Shown: positions 9,881 through 21,394, counted from the stretch's first letter. The stretch: 64,000 nucleotides of DNA from Hermatobates lingyangjiaoensis (GCA_026182355.1 JAPFBL010000360.1:1-64000), one strand, 5' to 3'. Notes: generated from the sequence alone by a model not told the origin. A program made the numbers and translations.

Positions 9881-10037
9881 AATATGTTTATTAACCTCTT
9901 TATTAGAAATGAATTCATTTAGAGTTTATCTGCATTTATTTGAACATGATTGCATTAAAAAGAAGGTGTTGGATGACTCAGGGGGTCTCCGATCACGGTT
10001 AATCAAGTTATTAATATTAATGCTAAGTTTACTAGTA
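9881..10037. other. AT-rich linker before SINE
   Basis: No coding content. It ends with GTTTACTAGTA at 10027-10037, the left member of a near-perfect 11-bp direct repeat around the next SINE. Confidence 0.5.
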
Positions 10038-10352
10038 GGTTAGGTTAGGTTAGGTTGCAGTGGCAGCCCCACAAGGAAACACACGTAGGCCGAGCATTGG
10101 CCCTTTGTGATACCACACAATGAAGATTGATTCTACAGTGGGAGTCCTAAATTTTGCCTAACTCAAGTGTATTTAGAGGAGGGATCTTTAACAAGCACCT
10201 GACATCGTACAGGCTTGGAACCGACGGTTTAACGTCCTTCTCGGAGGGACGACGTACTCAGATTTATTCACCTCCCGCGTGAATAAATGAGGGCCATGGT
10301 TCTATCAGTTCAGAGGCGAGTACGTCAACCACTGAGCTAACCTGGCCCCCTG
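10038..10352 (-). repeat. tRNA-derived SINE, copy A
   Basis: The minus strand starts GGGGGCCAGGTTAGCTCAGT, a tRNA 5' half with an A-box, followed by a degenerate B-box region. After this comes a body of about 240 bp (CTCATTTATTCACGCGGGAG, then GTTAAACCGTCGG) and a tail of (CCTAA)n, read as TAGGTTAGGTTAGG on the plus strand. GTTTACTAGTA at 10027 and GTTTGCTAGTA at 10353 flank it as an 11-bp duplication with one mismatch. It is non-coding, transcribed in principle by RNA polymerase III and mobilised by a LINE. Confidence 0.8.
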
Positions 10353-11597
10353 GTTTGCTAGTAATTATGAAGTCAAATATTTCTGAAAAAGTGGATTGGA
10401 TGATATTGGCATATAGTTTGCGATTTGTGTTTTATTACCAGCATTATCAAGTGGAATAACGTAAGTGTCTTTCCAGATCTGAGGGAAAATACCTGTCTTG
10501 AGGGAAACATTGTAAATATGAAGAAGGAAGCAATTTTTAACAAAAGATTGGAGCGATATTGTCGGTACTTGGAGAAATCTCCAGCAGATAGATTATTACT
10601 ATCTAATTTAGAAATTGTGCTTTCAATATCTTCAGTTGTGATAATGCAACTCTAAATTTCTTTATTATAACTATTACAGCATGAGGAAAAAGTAAACAAA
10701 GAAGAAGGATCAAACACAGAAGAGAAATATTTAAAAAACAAGTTAGAAATTGTATGACTATTTGTTAAAAAATTGTATGAAAGAAGACTCTTAGTATGTG
10801 GAGAGTTCACCTTTTTTTTTACATTATTACAGTTAAATATATGGATAATAAAAAATAATGGTTTAATTTTTTTGGGATTTCATTTCAAAATGGCAATCCA
10901 TTTTAGAACTTTGATAAACGGGCGCGCACTTTTGTGTGTGCGTATGAATGAAATAAAATCTGTCAAAATAATACAGACACAAAATGCGTAACGAATAAAT
11001 AATTTGTTTATTTGTATTTAATGCTCTAATAATATTACTTACGTATGAAGTCGCTGCTGCCCAAGTGGTAGTTATTGGTCTCTCCGTCACTGTCATGTTC
11101 CATACTTTCAACCACATCTGAAAAAAAAAAATTTCATTCTTTCATCTTTCAAAATTAACGTTCACTAAGGCACTGCATTTTTTGAAGTGAAATTTAAATA
11201 TATATATATGGTACTGTTTTCTTGACCACAAAATATTAACAAACACTTCTCCGAGAAGAAGAAAAAGTGTTTGTTATATATATATATATAATATATATAT
11301 ATATATACTCAATAGAACTTATATTGATCATTTATTAAGTATCAAGTACATTAACTCCTTAGTACTTCATATCGCATATATTCAATTCAAATTTTTGTCC
11401 AAGGAATAATATAATATTTATAGCGGAGTATAAAGTGTTTGTTTTACGAATAAAACTTACGATTTACTGAAATCAGTTTTACGTATTTTGCCTTTATCCT
11501 TTAGCTTTGAGTTTGGTCTTTTATGATTGATATAGGCGTACTTCAGTTTACGTATGTTACGGTGCCTTTAATAGACATTGGTTAGAGGAAGGGAACA
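10353..11597. other. No gene seen; hairpin and (TA)n at 11200-11310
   Basis: Mostly AT-rich. At 11238-11275 AACAAACACTTCTCCGAGAA is followed by an inverted AGAAAAAGTGTTTGTT, with (TA)n on both sides, which looks like another PLE-type end. The open frames here show no family resemblance. Confidence 0.45.
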
Positions 11598-11912
11598 GTA
11601 GTAGTAGCAGTAGTAGCAGTAGGAGGCAACCTTTTAGATTGCAGTGGCTAACCCATAAGGGGACACACCACAGACCGAACATTGGGCCCTTTGTTTGAAG
11701 ATTGATTCTACATTGGGAGTCCTATATTTTGCCAAACTCAAGTGCATTTAGAGTAGGGATATTTAGCGAGTATCTGACATCATACAGGCTCGGGACCGAT
11801 GGTTTAACGTCCTCACCTCCCACGTGCATAAATCGAGGGCCAGGTGAATATCAAACCCCGAAGCTACCAGTTCAGAGGCGAGTAAGTTAACCACTGAGCT
11901 AACCTGGTCCCC
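11598..11912 (-). repeat. tRNA-derived SINE, copy B, with perfect 13-bp target duplication
   Basis: Same family as copy A: the tRNA-like head lies at the right end (minus strand GGGGACCAGGTTAGCTCAGT) and the body is shared. The tail is built of TAC triplets (plus strand AGTAGTAGTAGCAGTAG) instead of CCTAA. GAGGAAGGGAACA occurs at 11585-11597 and again at 11913-11925 without mismatch. This is clear proof of retroposition and of a fairly recent insertion. Confidence 0.9.
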
Positions 11913-11956
11913 GAGGAAGGGAACAACTGAGAATAATAAGTTCTTTGTTTAACGAA

Positions 11957-12497
11957 ATCGATGGCGTAGCAAGGGATGCGGAAGGTGCGGTCCGCTCCGT
12001 GTAGCACGTGCCAGGAGGCGGCAGTCTGAGGAGATAAGAACAGAAAAAAACAAAATAATAAAAAGCTAACGAAAAATCTGAAACTTTATACCACAAAATG
12101 AGTTTCAAACGTTATATGTTTTTATGTTTACGTATGTGTAATACTGTTTTTAAAAGGATTTTTCAATTGTAATATTTACAAATAAAAATTAATTTGTTTT
12201 AAATTTTTTTAAAACCAGTTTTTTAAAAGGGTTGAAAGTTGATTATACTTGTTTGTGTAACCAGTTAATTTAATTTAACAATTTTTATTATTTGAATTGC
12301 GTACTTTTGTTAGAAATATCTTCTGTTTTCTTTGAAGACGACTGTATATGTATATGAAAACTGTAGTAAGATGAAAGTCTGGAACAAATAACAGCAGTCT
12401 AAAATATTTTGAGAATTTCTGGAATTCCAAAGGTTAACGGATTATAAACGGTTTGCGGGAGGGCATACCGCCCCGGGCGGCAGTAGCTTCGCCACTG
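11957..12497. mobile_element. Non-autonomous DNA transposon (GGCGTAGC family), hAT-like, copy 1
   Basis: Left end ATGGCGTAGCAAGGGATGCG and right end, read inverted, CAGTGGCGAAGCTACTGCCG form imperfect terminal inverted repeats of about 30 bp that are GC-rich against an AT-rich interior. Parts of the interior, including TCTGAAACTTTATACCA and TTCTTTGAAGACGACTGTAT, recur at 22690-22935 and 25770-25990. CAGTGGCG-type termini are known in hAT-like MITEs. I cannot see a clean 8-bp duplication here. Confidence 0.55.
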
Positions 12498-12699
12498 CAC
12501 CAAGTAGCCATTAAGTTATGAAATTTACTTAATACTTGATCATATACAGGCTTAATTTATGTTAATGGTCCAGCGCACATAGCTTGTAAAAGTATGCCTG
12601 GATGTTAAACATATGTTCAGAGAGCGAAGAAATAAATCGCACCAAAATGGATGCAAAGTTCAAAGTAATCACCAAAGCAGGTTAAGTTGCAGTGGTTCA

Positions 12700-12960
12700 C
12701 CCACTAGGGAACGCACATAGGCCAAAAATTGACCCTTTGCTACACCACACTAAGCGTTTCGAAGACTTAGTGTTCATCATCAAGTACATCTCAGAAGGGG
12801 TGTTCATTGATTGAGGCGTTAACAGACACTATTTTAAATCAAGATCAATTAAGAAAGGAGTAGAACACCTCTTCTGAGATGTGGCTGATTATGAAAACTA
12901 AGTCATCGAAACGTGTCGTAAAATAAATTCCTTATGGTGAAGACGCAATATATTTTCCTC
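12700..12960. repeat. Inverted pair of PLE-type terminal repeats
   Basis: ACTAAGCGTTTCGAAGACTT at 12748 and its inverted counterpart GACTAAGTCATCGAAACGTGTC region at 12895-12918 face each other. CATCTCAGAAGGGGTGTTC (12787) pairs with GAACACCTCTTCTGAGATG (12863). GAAACGTGTC at 12909 matches the GAAACGCGTC box of PLE family A. No coding sequence lies between. Confidence 0.5.
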
Positions 12961-12963
12961 ACT

Positions 12964-13301
12964 AGTAGTAGTAGGCAACCCTTAAGGTTGCGGTGGTTGT
13001 CCCAAAGGGAACACACATAGGCCGAACATTAGGCCCTTTTTGTTACCACAAAATGAAGATTGATTCTACATTGAGAGTGCTATATTTTGCCTAACTCAAT
13101 TGTATTTAGAGTAGAGATCTTTAAGGAGTACCTGACATCGTACAGGCTCGGTACTGACGACTTAACGTCCTCTCCGAGGGACGACGTGCTCAGATTTATT
13201 CACCTCCCACACGATAAATGGAGGGCCAGGTGGATATCAAACTCCGGACCTACCAGTTCAGAGGAGAATATGTTAACCCCTGAGCTAAAATGGCCCCCAG
13301 G
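12964..13301 (-). repeat. tRNA-derived SINE, copy C
   Basis: Body and head match copies A and B over the full length. The tail is short TAG triplets (CTAGTAGTAGTAGG). The tRNA-like head at 13240-13301 is diverged (TGAGCTAAAATGGCCCCCAG). I see no clear target duplication. The open frame over it is a shadow. Confidence 0.8.
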
Positions 13302-13970
13302 TTAGTGTGATTTTCCACACTAGCATCAACCTATAATTTTTCCTATCACTGATTAATATAAAGGACGATCAGTCGAATGAAATCTGATTTTGTTGCTACT
13401 TTGGCCACTGTCAAATAGGAAAAGCGGCTCTACGTACTGTAAAGCCAATGAGCTAGTCATTGAGTTGCCTCTTACTCTTTATTCTAACATTTTCTTTTAG
13501 AATCAAAAAAGAGTATGAACATGAGTGGGAAGATTGGATTGGGTGAGTATAGAAAAACGCATCACTTTCACATGTAATGGGAAAGAATGCTTTTTTCACA
13601 ATGAAATATTACTTACATCATCATAAATGGTAAGAGTTCTAAATTTATTTCTAAATAAATACAGTGGGTAGGTAATTGTGACTTGTTCATCTCACAAATA
13701 GCTCGCATGCAGATAATGTGTGAGCACAGCAGGCTTAACTATCATACTCCTGTTGGTGTTGTTGGACCGGTTTCAGGCGTTGTTCACCTTCCAACTTCAG
13801 TCAACATTGGACGAGGTCAAACAAACCAACAATAGTACACGAGGCAACAACGCATCAACCTTTTTTTACGTGATCAACATAAGATTTTAATTGACTAAAC
13901 AAACAATAATGAAAAAAACTATTTAACCTAAAGGTTAACTAGTGAAATAAATGTTAAAGAAGTGTATACT
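13302..13970. other. No gene seen
   Basis: Unremarkable AT-rich sequence with no recognised repeat or coding motif. Confidence 0.5.
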
Positions 13971-13974
13971 TCTT

Positions 13975-14346
13975 TAAATTATTTACTTTAAAATCCGAAA
14001 GACAATCCAAATGATCCATACATAAGTTCAAATACGAAGAAGAGTAACACACGGACTAAACGCACTTACTAAATAAAAAAGAAGGTTATAATATATGTGG
14101 TTGGTAAGCCAAAAGCTACCGGCCATTGAGTCTCCAGCGTGTTTAGTCACCCTCTCTCTTTTCTCCTAAAGAGATTTTCTGAATCTCTGAGAACGTAGCC
14201 TCACCATTCATGATCTTCTAACTGAGAGTATCAATCTTAAGAACTGATTTCCAACTGTTAGGGGATAATCGAAATATGAGTTGGCCAAGTAACGTGTTCA
14301 CTAAGGACAAAAGAAGGTAATAATAAGTATACATACATACATACGA

Positions 14347-14397
<51 letters not shown>

Positions 14398-14400
14398 AAA
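13975..14400. repeat. PLE-type terminal repeat pair and (TA)n
   Basis: AAATCCGAAAGACAATCCAA at 13990 matches 15847, the same box of another PLE-type end. CACCCTCTCTCTTTTCTCCT at 14148-14167 belongs to the CTCCTGAAGACGG family. The segment closes with (TA)n at 14349-14393. No coding part remains. Confidence 0.45.
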
Positions 14401-14700
14401 TGTACCGCAGCTTCGGCATTCAAACTAAGCTGTTCCAGTCTCCAATATAAGGTGGTAATTCCCAAATAAGTTGTCCAAAGGACATTGAAACACTTTTTTG
14501 AAACACTTTAATGGATATCAACAATTTTAATACAACTAAAAAAAAACTAAAATCACAGGTAAAGAATATAACATAACTTACAAGACCATTATCTACTAAC
14601 TTTCGACTATTCTATAGTCATCGTCAGGTTGGGTCTTACAGTTTTTAAAATCTGGAAATTTTTAAATAACAATGAAACAATTTTAACAATTTTGAAATAA
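14400..14700 (-). repeat. PLE-type terminal repeat with hammerhead-like hairpin (family F)
   Basis: On the minus strand, 14601-14628 reads CTGACGATGACTATAGAATA then GTCGAAAG. That is CTGACGA, one T, a hairpin with six-base-pair arms (GACTAT/ATAGTC) and GAAA. It directly follows a (TA)n tract. 27590-27625 carries a related GCCATCGTCAG box. Confidence 0.5.
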
Positions 14701-14751
14701 ACTAATAAACTAATGCCTCCAAGAAGATTTCCTGCCAACCTATAGTAATAT

Positions 14752-15010
14752 ATATATATATATATGACACGGGTTGCCGTGTCGGATACTAGCCGTTGCG
14801 TCTATAACGTGCTTGGTCTACCTTTCTCTTTTCTCCTGAAGACGTATTGGCCAAAAATTTGAGTTTGTAAGTGTGTTTTTTACTTTGTATGGTACCTATC
14901 TTCAAATTTGAACTGTTATATATATAGTAGCAGTTTGCTTCTCAACGCGAGTACTTTGCACTTCTTCCCGATGACGACGGTTGTCGAAATATCGAAGTGA
15001 GTTCTGTAGT
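14752..15010 (+). repeat. Two PLE-type terminal repeats in tandem
   Basis: 14757-14920 carries GTGCTTGGTCTACC, then TTTTCTCCTGAAGACG and GTGTTTTTTACTTTGTATGG, the same order as 15950-16140 and 61595-61680. 14930-15010 carries CGATGACGACGGTTGTCGAA then ATATCGAAGTGAG, as in 16362-16395. Both end in short (TA)n. These are ends of two PLE-like families. No coding is seen. Confidence 0.5.
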
Positions 15011-15054
15011 GTCTTTCTGTGTTCTTTTCTCTGTGTTAAAGTATATATATATTT

Positions 15055-15352
15055 GTAAATTTGGGGAGCAATCCTTCTTTTATACATGTTTTGTTGAACG
15101 ACCTTTGTACTGTGGCATGAATAAATTTCATTGTCCATCTTTCAAGTTTTCTCATATCTGTTTTAAATATTTAGTACCAGAAATATTTAAAACCAAGGCG
15201 AGAAAACTTGAAAGATGGGCAATGAAATTTATTCATGCCACTAAATATATTTAGTACCAGAAATATTTAAAACAGAGGTGAGAAAACTTGAAAGATGGAC
15301 AATGAAATTTATTCATGCCACAGTACAAAGGTCGTTCAACAAAACATGTATA
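15055..15352. repeat. Inverted arms encoding a PLE N-terminal peptide (family C)
   Basis: 15066-15180 and 15255-15350 are inverted copies, and a partial direct repeat (15174-15245) sits between them. The plus-strand reading of the right arm gives RKLERWTMKFIHATVQRSFN and the mirrored left arm continues KTCIKEGLLPKF. This corresponds to the KEGLLPKYTN peptide of PLE family A and the NEGLFPKYTN peptide at 46990-47040. I therefore read these as PLE terminal repeats that include the start of the open frame. No RT or nuclease is retained here. Confidence 0.6.
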
Positions 15353-15640
15353 TATATCCCTATTGTAGGAAACAGTCCATTGATTGGACCAATCAGAAAT
15401 CACATCCACTAAGGAAGTTTATATAAACATCCTTCCAGAAGAAGATTTTACCTGACGATGACCAACGTAATTATGGTCGAAAGCTCGTATGAATTGATGT
15501 CCCTCGGACAATTGATGTGGAAGCTCCACCCACAAGATAGAAGAATCGCCCGCAAGATCGAGGCTACCAGCTCAAAAATCGTGAGAGTAGAAGCTGCTGC
15601 TACTTTCAACAATATATATATATATATATAATGCCTTTCT
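15353..15640 (+). repeat. PLE-type end with hammerhead-like hairpin
   Basis: AAGAAGATTTTACCTGACGA leads to TGACC, an eleven-base loop, GGTC and GAAAGCTCG (15452-15488), giving CTGACGA, T, a four-pair hairpin and GAAA. GGAAGTTTATATAAACATCC at 15412 is TATA-like and palindromic. The region ends in (TA)n at 15611-15630. Confidence 0.5.
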
Positions 15641-15809
15641 TTCATTTTTATGAAGCCTGTTACTTGGCTAACTTCTATTTCGATTATCCCCTGGTAGCAG
15701 GAAATCAATTCCTAAGATGGAATCTCTCAGAAGATCGTTGAATGTCGAGAGTGCGGTTCACTTTAATGAACCATGTCTTTAGGAAGATCTGAAATCTATT
15801 TGTACGAAC

Positions 15810-15843
<34 letters not shown>

Positions 15844-15989
15844 TACAAAATCGGAAAGATGATCCAAACAGAAGATAGACGAGTTCAAAATTGTAGATTA
15901 AAATATAGAGTGAAGAAACACACTAACTAACTGAATTTTGTGTGAATCCGTCTCAGAAAAAAGAGAGAGGTAGACTAAACACTTGCCGT

Positions 15990-16057
<68 letters not shown>

Positions 16058-16150
16058 GTTTTTTTCTGAAGACAGATTTCCCGAAAATTTGAGTAAGTAA
16101 GCGAGTTCTTTACTCTCTATTACTCTTCTTCAATTTTTAACTCTTATATA
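15641..16150. repeat. PLE-type ends, (TA)n and (CT)n microsatellites
   Basis: (TA)n at 15815-15843, then an inverted terminal repeat (15844-15960), a (CT)n tract at 15991-16057 with one CCTC slip, then TTTTTTCTGAAGACAGATTT at 16059 followed by CCCGAAAATTTGAG. The two ends face each other across the CT tract, so the microsatellite may have grown from the CCCTCTCTCTTTT box common to this family. Confidence 0.55.
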
Positions 16151-16206
16151 TATATATATACAATTAAAAGAAACGGTCCAGCGGACTTTTTTAAAATAAA
16201 ATAAAT

Positions 16207-16436
16207 TCAAAACGAAGGAAACAAACAGAAAGACACAGACATAACTCACATCGATATTTCGACCATCGTCGTCATCAGGAGGTGCGAAGAGCGAAGAGTC
16301 CCGCAGGAAGACAGGGCTGAGTACCGCCCTGTCTTCCTGCGGGACTCTTCGCTCTTCGCACCTCGTGATGACGACGATGGTCGAAATATCGATGTGAGTT
16401 ATGTCTGTGTCTTTCTGTGTGTTTCCTTCGTTTTGA
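16207..16436. repeat. Near-perfect 111-bp-arm palindrome (PLE-type ends)
   Basis: Arms 16207-16317 and 16326-16436 are inverted copies around the 8-base spacer TGAGTACC, with about two mismatches. One falls in the first base of the CTGATGA box, intact on the left arm and GTGATGA on the right. Each arm contains CTGATGACGACGATGGTCGA then AATATCGATGTGAGTT. The right end continues into (TA)n. Such a long hairpin could form in single-stranded DNA or RNA. Confidence 0.85.
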
Positions 16437-16471
16437 TTTTATATATATATATGAGATGACCAAGCACCTGT

Positions 16472-17722
16472 TGTCTTCGGCTGCGCTACTTCCCAGCTGC
16501 GTGGAAGTTAGCAAAAGTCATATTATTACAAAAGCCACACAAGTCAGGTCATTCCCCGCAGGACTATAGACCTATTAGCCTGTTACCTTGTCTGGGTAAA
16601 GTCTTTGAGAGGCTGATCCTTTCAAAAATAAAATCTTATTTGCCATTCCAGCCGGAACAGTTTGGCTTTCGAAGTGAACATGGGACCACTTCACAGCTTC
16701 GAAGATTGGTCCAGTTCATCAAGCAAGGAACGACACTGGCAAGGCCATTCCTCCCTTATAAGACAGTGGCAGTGTTTCTGGATCTGGAGCGAGCTTTCGA
16801 CTCTGTCTGACATAGAGGTCTATTGCACAAACTAGGCTGTTTTGGTTTGCCTGAATGGTTTGTGGAGATTATTGGGTCTTTCCTCTCTGGACGAAACTTT
16901 TTTGTTTCTATTAATGACAGACATTCTCCAACTGGACAAATGCATAGAGGTGTTCCCCAGGGCAGTGTTCTTGGTCCAATCCTATATTGCCTGTATACAT
17001 TTGACTTCCCCAAGCCTCCTCCTATAATAACTCCCCATTCACCCGATCAGATCGAGACATTTATCGGACTCTTCGCTGATGACACCGCTGTAGGTTATAG
17101 ATGTGCTAATATGAGCTATGCCACCAGGAAATTGCAATGTTTCCTCGATGGGGCTTTGCATTGGTTCACAAAGTGGAAACTAGCGTTGAACCCAACAAAG
17201 AGTTCCCATGTTCGATTCTGCAAGGTTGTCTCTCCCCGTCCTCGTCCTGCCTTCGTTGGTAACCAGATAATTCCCTACCAAACCCATGTAAAATATCTGG
17301 GTCTTATTTTAGACTCTAGATTAACTTTCAAGCAACACCTTCATAATAAATCCAAGCTTGGAATTTATTTAATGTGCAATCTGTATTCTCTTTTCAAGTC
17401 AAGGAATTCTCCCGATTCGGTCAAGGACCTTGTCTATAAGGGGGTTCTTCGTTCAGCGATGACTTATGGATGCTCCGTCTGGTTTAGAGCTGCACCAACG
17501 AACAAGGCGTGTATCCAGATTGTTCAAAATAAGTGTGCCCACCTTATAGCCAGGGCTCCTTGGTACGCCCGTAATGTTGATATTCACCATGACTTGAAAA
17601 TGGAATCCATAGATAGTTACATCACTCGACTTACTACCAATGAAGACAACAAACTATCTACTCATCCAAACCTCCTGGTACAAACTCTAAATCCTGCCAC
17701 CAACCTTCCTCAACCTCACTGA
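16472..17722 (+). pseudogene. Jockey-type LINE reverse transcriptase, 5'-truncated, one internal stop
   Basis: Continuous frame of about 416 codons from 16472, broken only by TGA at 16808-16810 where related proteins have Trp (FDSV-stop-HRG). Landmarks in order: DYRPISLLPCLGKVFERLIL, QFGFRSEHGTTSQL, the motif A region VFLDLERAFDS, motif B GVPQGSVLGPILY, the catalytic FADD in FIGLFADDTAVG, then KTSSHVRF-like thumb text, KYLGLILDSRLTFKQH and a C-terminal region with ICQNKC-type Cys. These are the RT motifs of Jockey-superfamily non-LTR elements. The upstream endonuclease and ORF1 are absent: the sequence meets (TA)n at 16440-16451, a typical 5' truncation. With one nonsense change the copy is inactive but young. 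Confidence 0.85.
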
Positions 17723-18015
17723 ACAATTACTTCATCCACTGACTATCTGACTACTTTTCCAACTGATGACTTAAAACTTTGAAAACCATGACCTCAACAA
17801 GACCACATGACCGCGAATACGACATCTTTACTGCACAGACGAACTTATATCTGACATGAATTACTGACATTACAAGTTATAGTAGCACAGTAAGCAACCA
17901 GTAGAAGGCCTCTGGTCTGGAACTGCTAGTTACGACGTGCACTATAGTGCGCGGATATATTCGTTGGTCGTTGGTCGTAAGCACCTGTTTCATAATAACA
18001 TAAGGAGCTTTACAT
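17723..18015 (+). other. Probable 3' UTR of the Jockey-type LINE
   Basis: Non-coding sequence directly after the RT stop, without repeats seen elsewhere in the window. No poly-A tail is evident before the CA-rich tract starts, so the true 3' end is uncertain. Confidence 0.4.
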
Positions 18016-18019
18016 CATT

Positions 18020-18480
<461 letters not shown>

Positions 18481-18494
18481 ATCTGTCCTGCCGG

Positions 18495-18496
<2 letters not shown>

Positions 18497-18540
<44 letters not shown>
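18497..18540. repeat. (TA)n microsatellite
   Basis: AT dinucleotide run immediately after the inverted repeat above. Confidence 0.9.
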
Positions 18541-20044
18541 CAACATTGTCAGAATAACACCTGATATAAATATTCATGTAACTCACCACAAATGATTGAA
18601 GATAATCGCTCTGAGGCCTTTCGTTTATCATATTGTCAGAGTTGCTCTCTGACATATATATTCTATGTATACAGAGATTATATGCTAGTGCATAAGGCTA
18701 AACATAAACTTTATGAAGATTATTTCAAGGTGGGAGTATAATGATGGCTGAAATATATTTTGCTAATTAGATTATTTTGATAAAAACTAAAATAAGACTT
18801 TAGTTCCTCATCAAAGTTTTATGTAAGAACTTAACATTATCTGTGCAGTCGATTAATGCTATGGCTCTCCAGTATATTAGAATTTAATATTACGAGTTTG
18901 TGTTTTTTATACATCACACATATATCAAGAGAAAGTTGAAATGTCAAGCCTATAATAGAAGTAACACTTGATAATGAGTCTAATCATATATTGGGTGAAC
19001 AATAATTTTGAAGAATTACGATATCTGGTGACTGCGTCTTGATATTGTTTTACATACTTTTTATACTAGGTAATAAATTATATAAATGTTAAAAAAACTA
19101 CAAAGCAAAGCGTTAGTTATACCAGAAATCACCTTATTAATTGTAATTAGTAGAGTAAACAGTAATTTTAGGAAATTATATAATACAAAAACAAATGTTT
19201 TAAATTACTGATGATAAACTCATGCTATGATTACTAATATCTTTTGTTCAGTAAACATTAGTTATGATGAAAATTTAAAAAAAAATTAATTTATTTAAAT
19301 TTACATAATATTGTTGTCTAGTATGTTGTAAGGGGATATTGTTTCGGGGAAAATGAGCCAAAGATAGTTTAATTGTTTCTATATAATTTAATTGGATGTA
19401 ATTAAAGTTAACCTTGAGGATCGCACCAACTAAACAAATCATTAATTAAACGTCATTTGGCCATAGGTCTTCAAATAACTCCTTCTCCTATCTAACCTGC
19501 CAATTGACACACACACCTATTAAAATTGCAATTATCTTTCATTTTCATAATACGAAATAAACTATTTTCAAATTATCATCTTAGTATCAGTTTAAATAGA
19601 GCACTTAAAATGAATATATTCAAAGCAGAATATGAAATAAAACTTTAAATCATATATATTTTACATCTATAATGCAATTCTGCGTGGTGTAAATGGGTTG
19701 GCTCACAGAGCAAACGACGTTATACCTCTTTTACCAATATCTATACTAGTGTCGCAGATTCAGCCCTTTTCAATTTCTTTTAACCCTCGACATTTTGAAT
19801 TGAACTCTGACGCGTTTTTTTAGCTTTTTTTTGGCTAATTTATCTTCCTCAAGAAAGAGGAGTTATATTTGTTGACAAATATCCAGGTTTTTCATTATTC
19901 AAGTCTAATAGTTCATATCCATTATTTTCAAAATTTAGAAGCTCTCAGCAATAAAAAGTTTTAAATTATACTGAGTAGCCAGCGTTGAATTTGATTTGGG
20001 TATGTAAAACTGGCTAATTACTAATATACTTTTTCATCAAAATA
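18541..20044. other. AT-rich, no gene seen
   Basis: A short dyad at 18626-18655 (TTGTCAGAGTTGCTCTCTGACA) is the only structure noted. Frames are short and unconvincing. Confidence 0.5.
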
Positions 20045-20730
20045 CATTCGCAGTAACTTATAAATGGAGTACAGCAGGAAGGAAAAAGATAACAGTCGCT
20101 CAGAGTAAATTGGTATATATGATTTTTGACAAAGAGAGAGAAAAGTGTTTTTTATTAAATACTAGAAAGCCATAAAAATTTTAGTATAATAATGCTATAA
20201 AAGACCAAAAAAGTAAAACATAAATCAAAATTGAAAAAATTCTTTCAGGAAAAATAAATATATTTATCCTACATCTTAAATTAAAAATTACCTTAAAACG
20301 ACACTTTGTATATAAAATAGGAATATTTCCAAGTTTTAAATTGGAAAATTTGTCTTAAATTTTCAATGTAAAAGGTCAGATAAACTATGTAAGAGATCCA
20401 CTGGCTATTGGAACAAAAGTTATGTTCCCCTTTATAGATTATTTAGTAACACGAAATCTAACTCTCGGTTTTCAAAAATGTTATTAGTGCTGTAGTTATA
20501 CTAATGATATTATATGCATTAGTGGTGTGATATACAAAAATAAGCGTATATATTGATAAGTAGATCAATTACTATCTGTACTACCTCCAGGAATGAAAGA
20601 CTAATTAAACATCTCCCATTTAGACATTTATATTATACCTAAATGGAACATTATTTATTATTTACCAAGAAGTATGATAGTATGTTTACTTATAGTAAAG
20701 TTGAGTGTAGGCCACACCAGATTTTTTTAG
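20045..20730 (+). repeat. Repeat R2, copy at 20 kb
   Basis: Matches 2940-3629 throughout, including TATTAGTGCTGTAGTTATAC, CTGTACTACCTC, and the end TAGTAAAGTTGAGTGTAGGC then CACACCAGATTTTTTT. No R1 half precedes it. It is non-coding. Confidence 0.65.
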
Positions 20731-21394
20731 ACCATTTTTTTTATAAAATTTAGTTTTAAAAATACGTACCTAGTATTTACAGGAAAATCTCTGTAAAAGT
20801 TTAATCTCTAGCATATGCTGAGCATTTTGTACACATTTGTTGTATACATTTGGCAATTCAAAACTACCAAACTTCATTACAGTATGTTGTTTGAATCAAG
20901 TTCATTGTTCGTTGAAAACTCGTTTGAACGACGTCCAACGATTTGATCTGACGGACGGAGAGAGAAAGTAATTTTCGCAGTTTGGCGTTTTTATAAGTGG
21001 CAGTAAAACTGTTTGTGGTAATTTTGCTATATTTATTGAAGAATTTATTCACTCATCAGTTTTGACATTATTTTAGTATAATAATATTGTTTTTACCTGT
21101 CTTCGACCAATAAAACACCCATGAAAAACAGTATATGCAAAAGTTCAGAAGTGAATGACTTAATAGTCCCAAGTATAAAGATTGATTGTAGGGAATTGAA
21201 ACCAACAATACAAAATGTCGTTGTAAGTATTGTAAATGTGTCTTTCCTGCTAAATTATATGACATAGATAGACACATATAAACTGCAAAAACAAGACAGC
21301 AATGCAACCTTTCAGTGCCCAAAGATGTACACTACTTTCTTTTGTTAAAAAGGAAAATAATGACATGAAAGAGCAGAGTGTAAACTTGCTCTTT
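20731..21394. other. No gene seen
   Basis: Several short minus-strand frames exist (20864-21052, 21068-21322). None resembles a known family or shows splice context. Confidence 0.45.

Noticed and set aside
12964..13305. Frames over the SINE copies as small proteins (also 11702-11890 and 62213-62410)
   Set aside because: The same peptide-like text occurs in different frames and strands of each SINE copy, and the element is tRNA-derived and non-coding.
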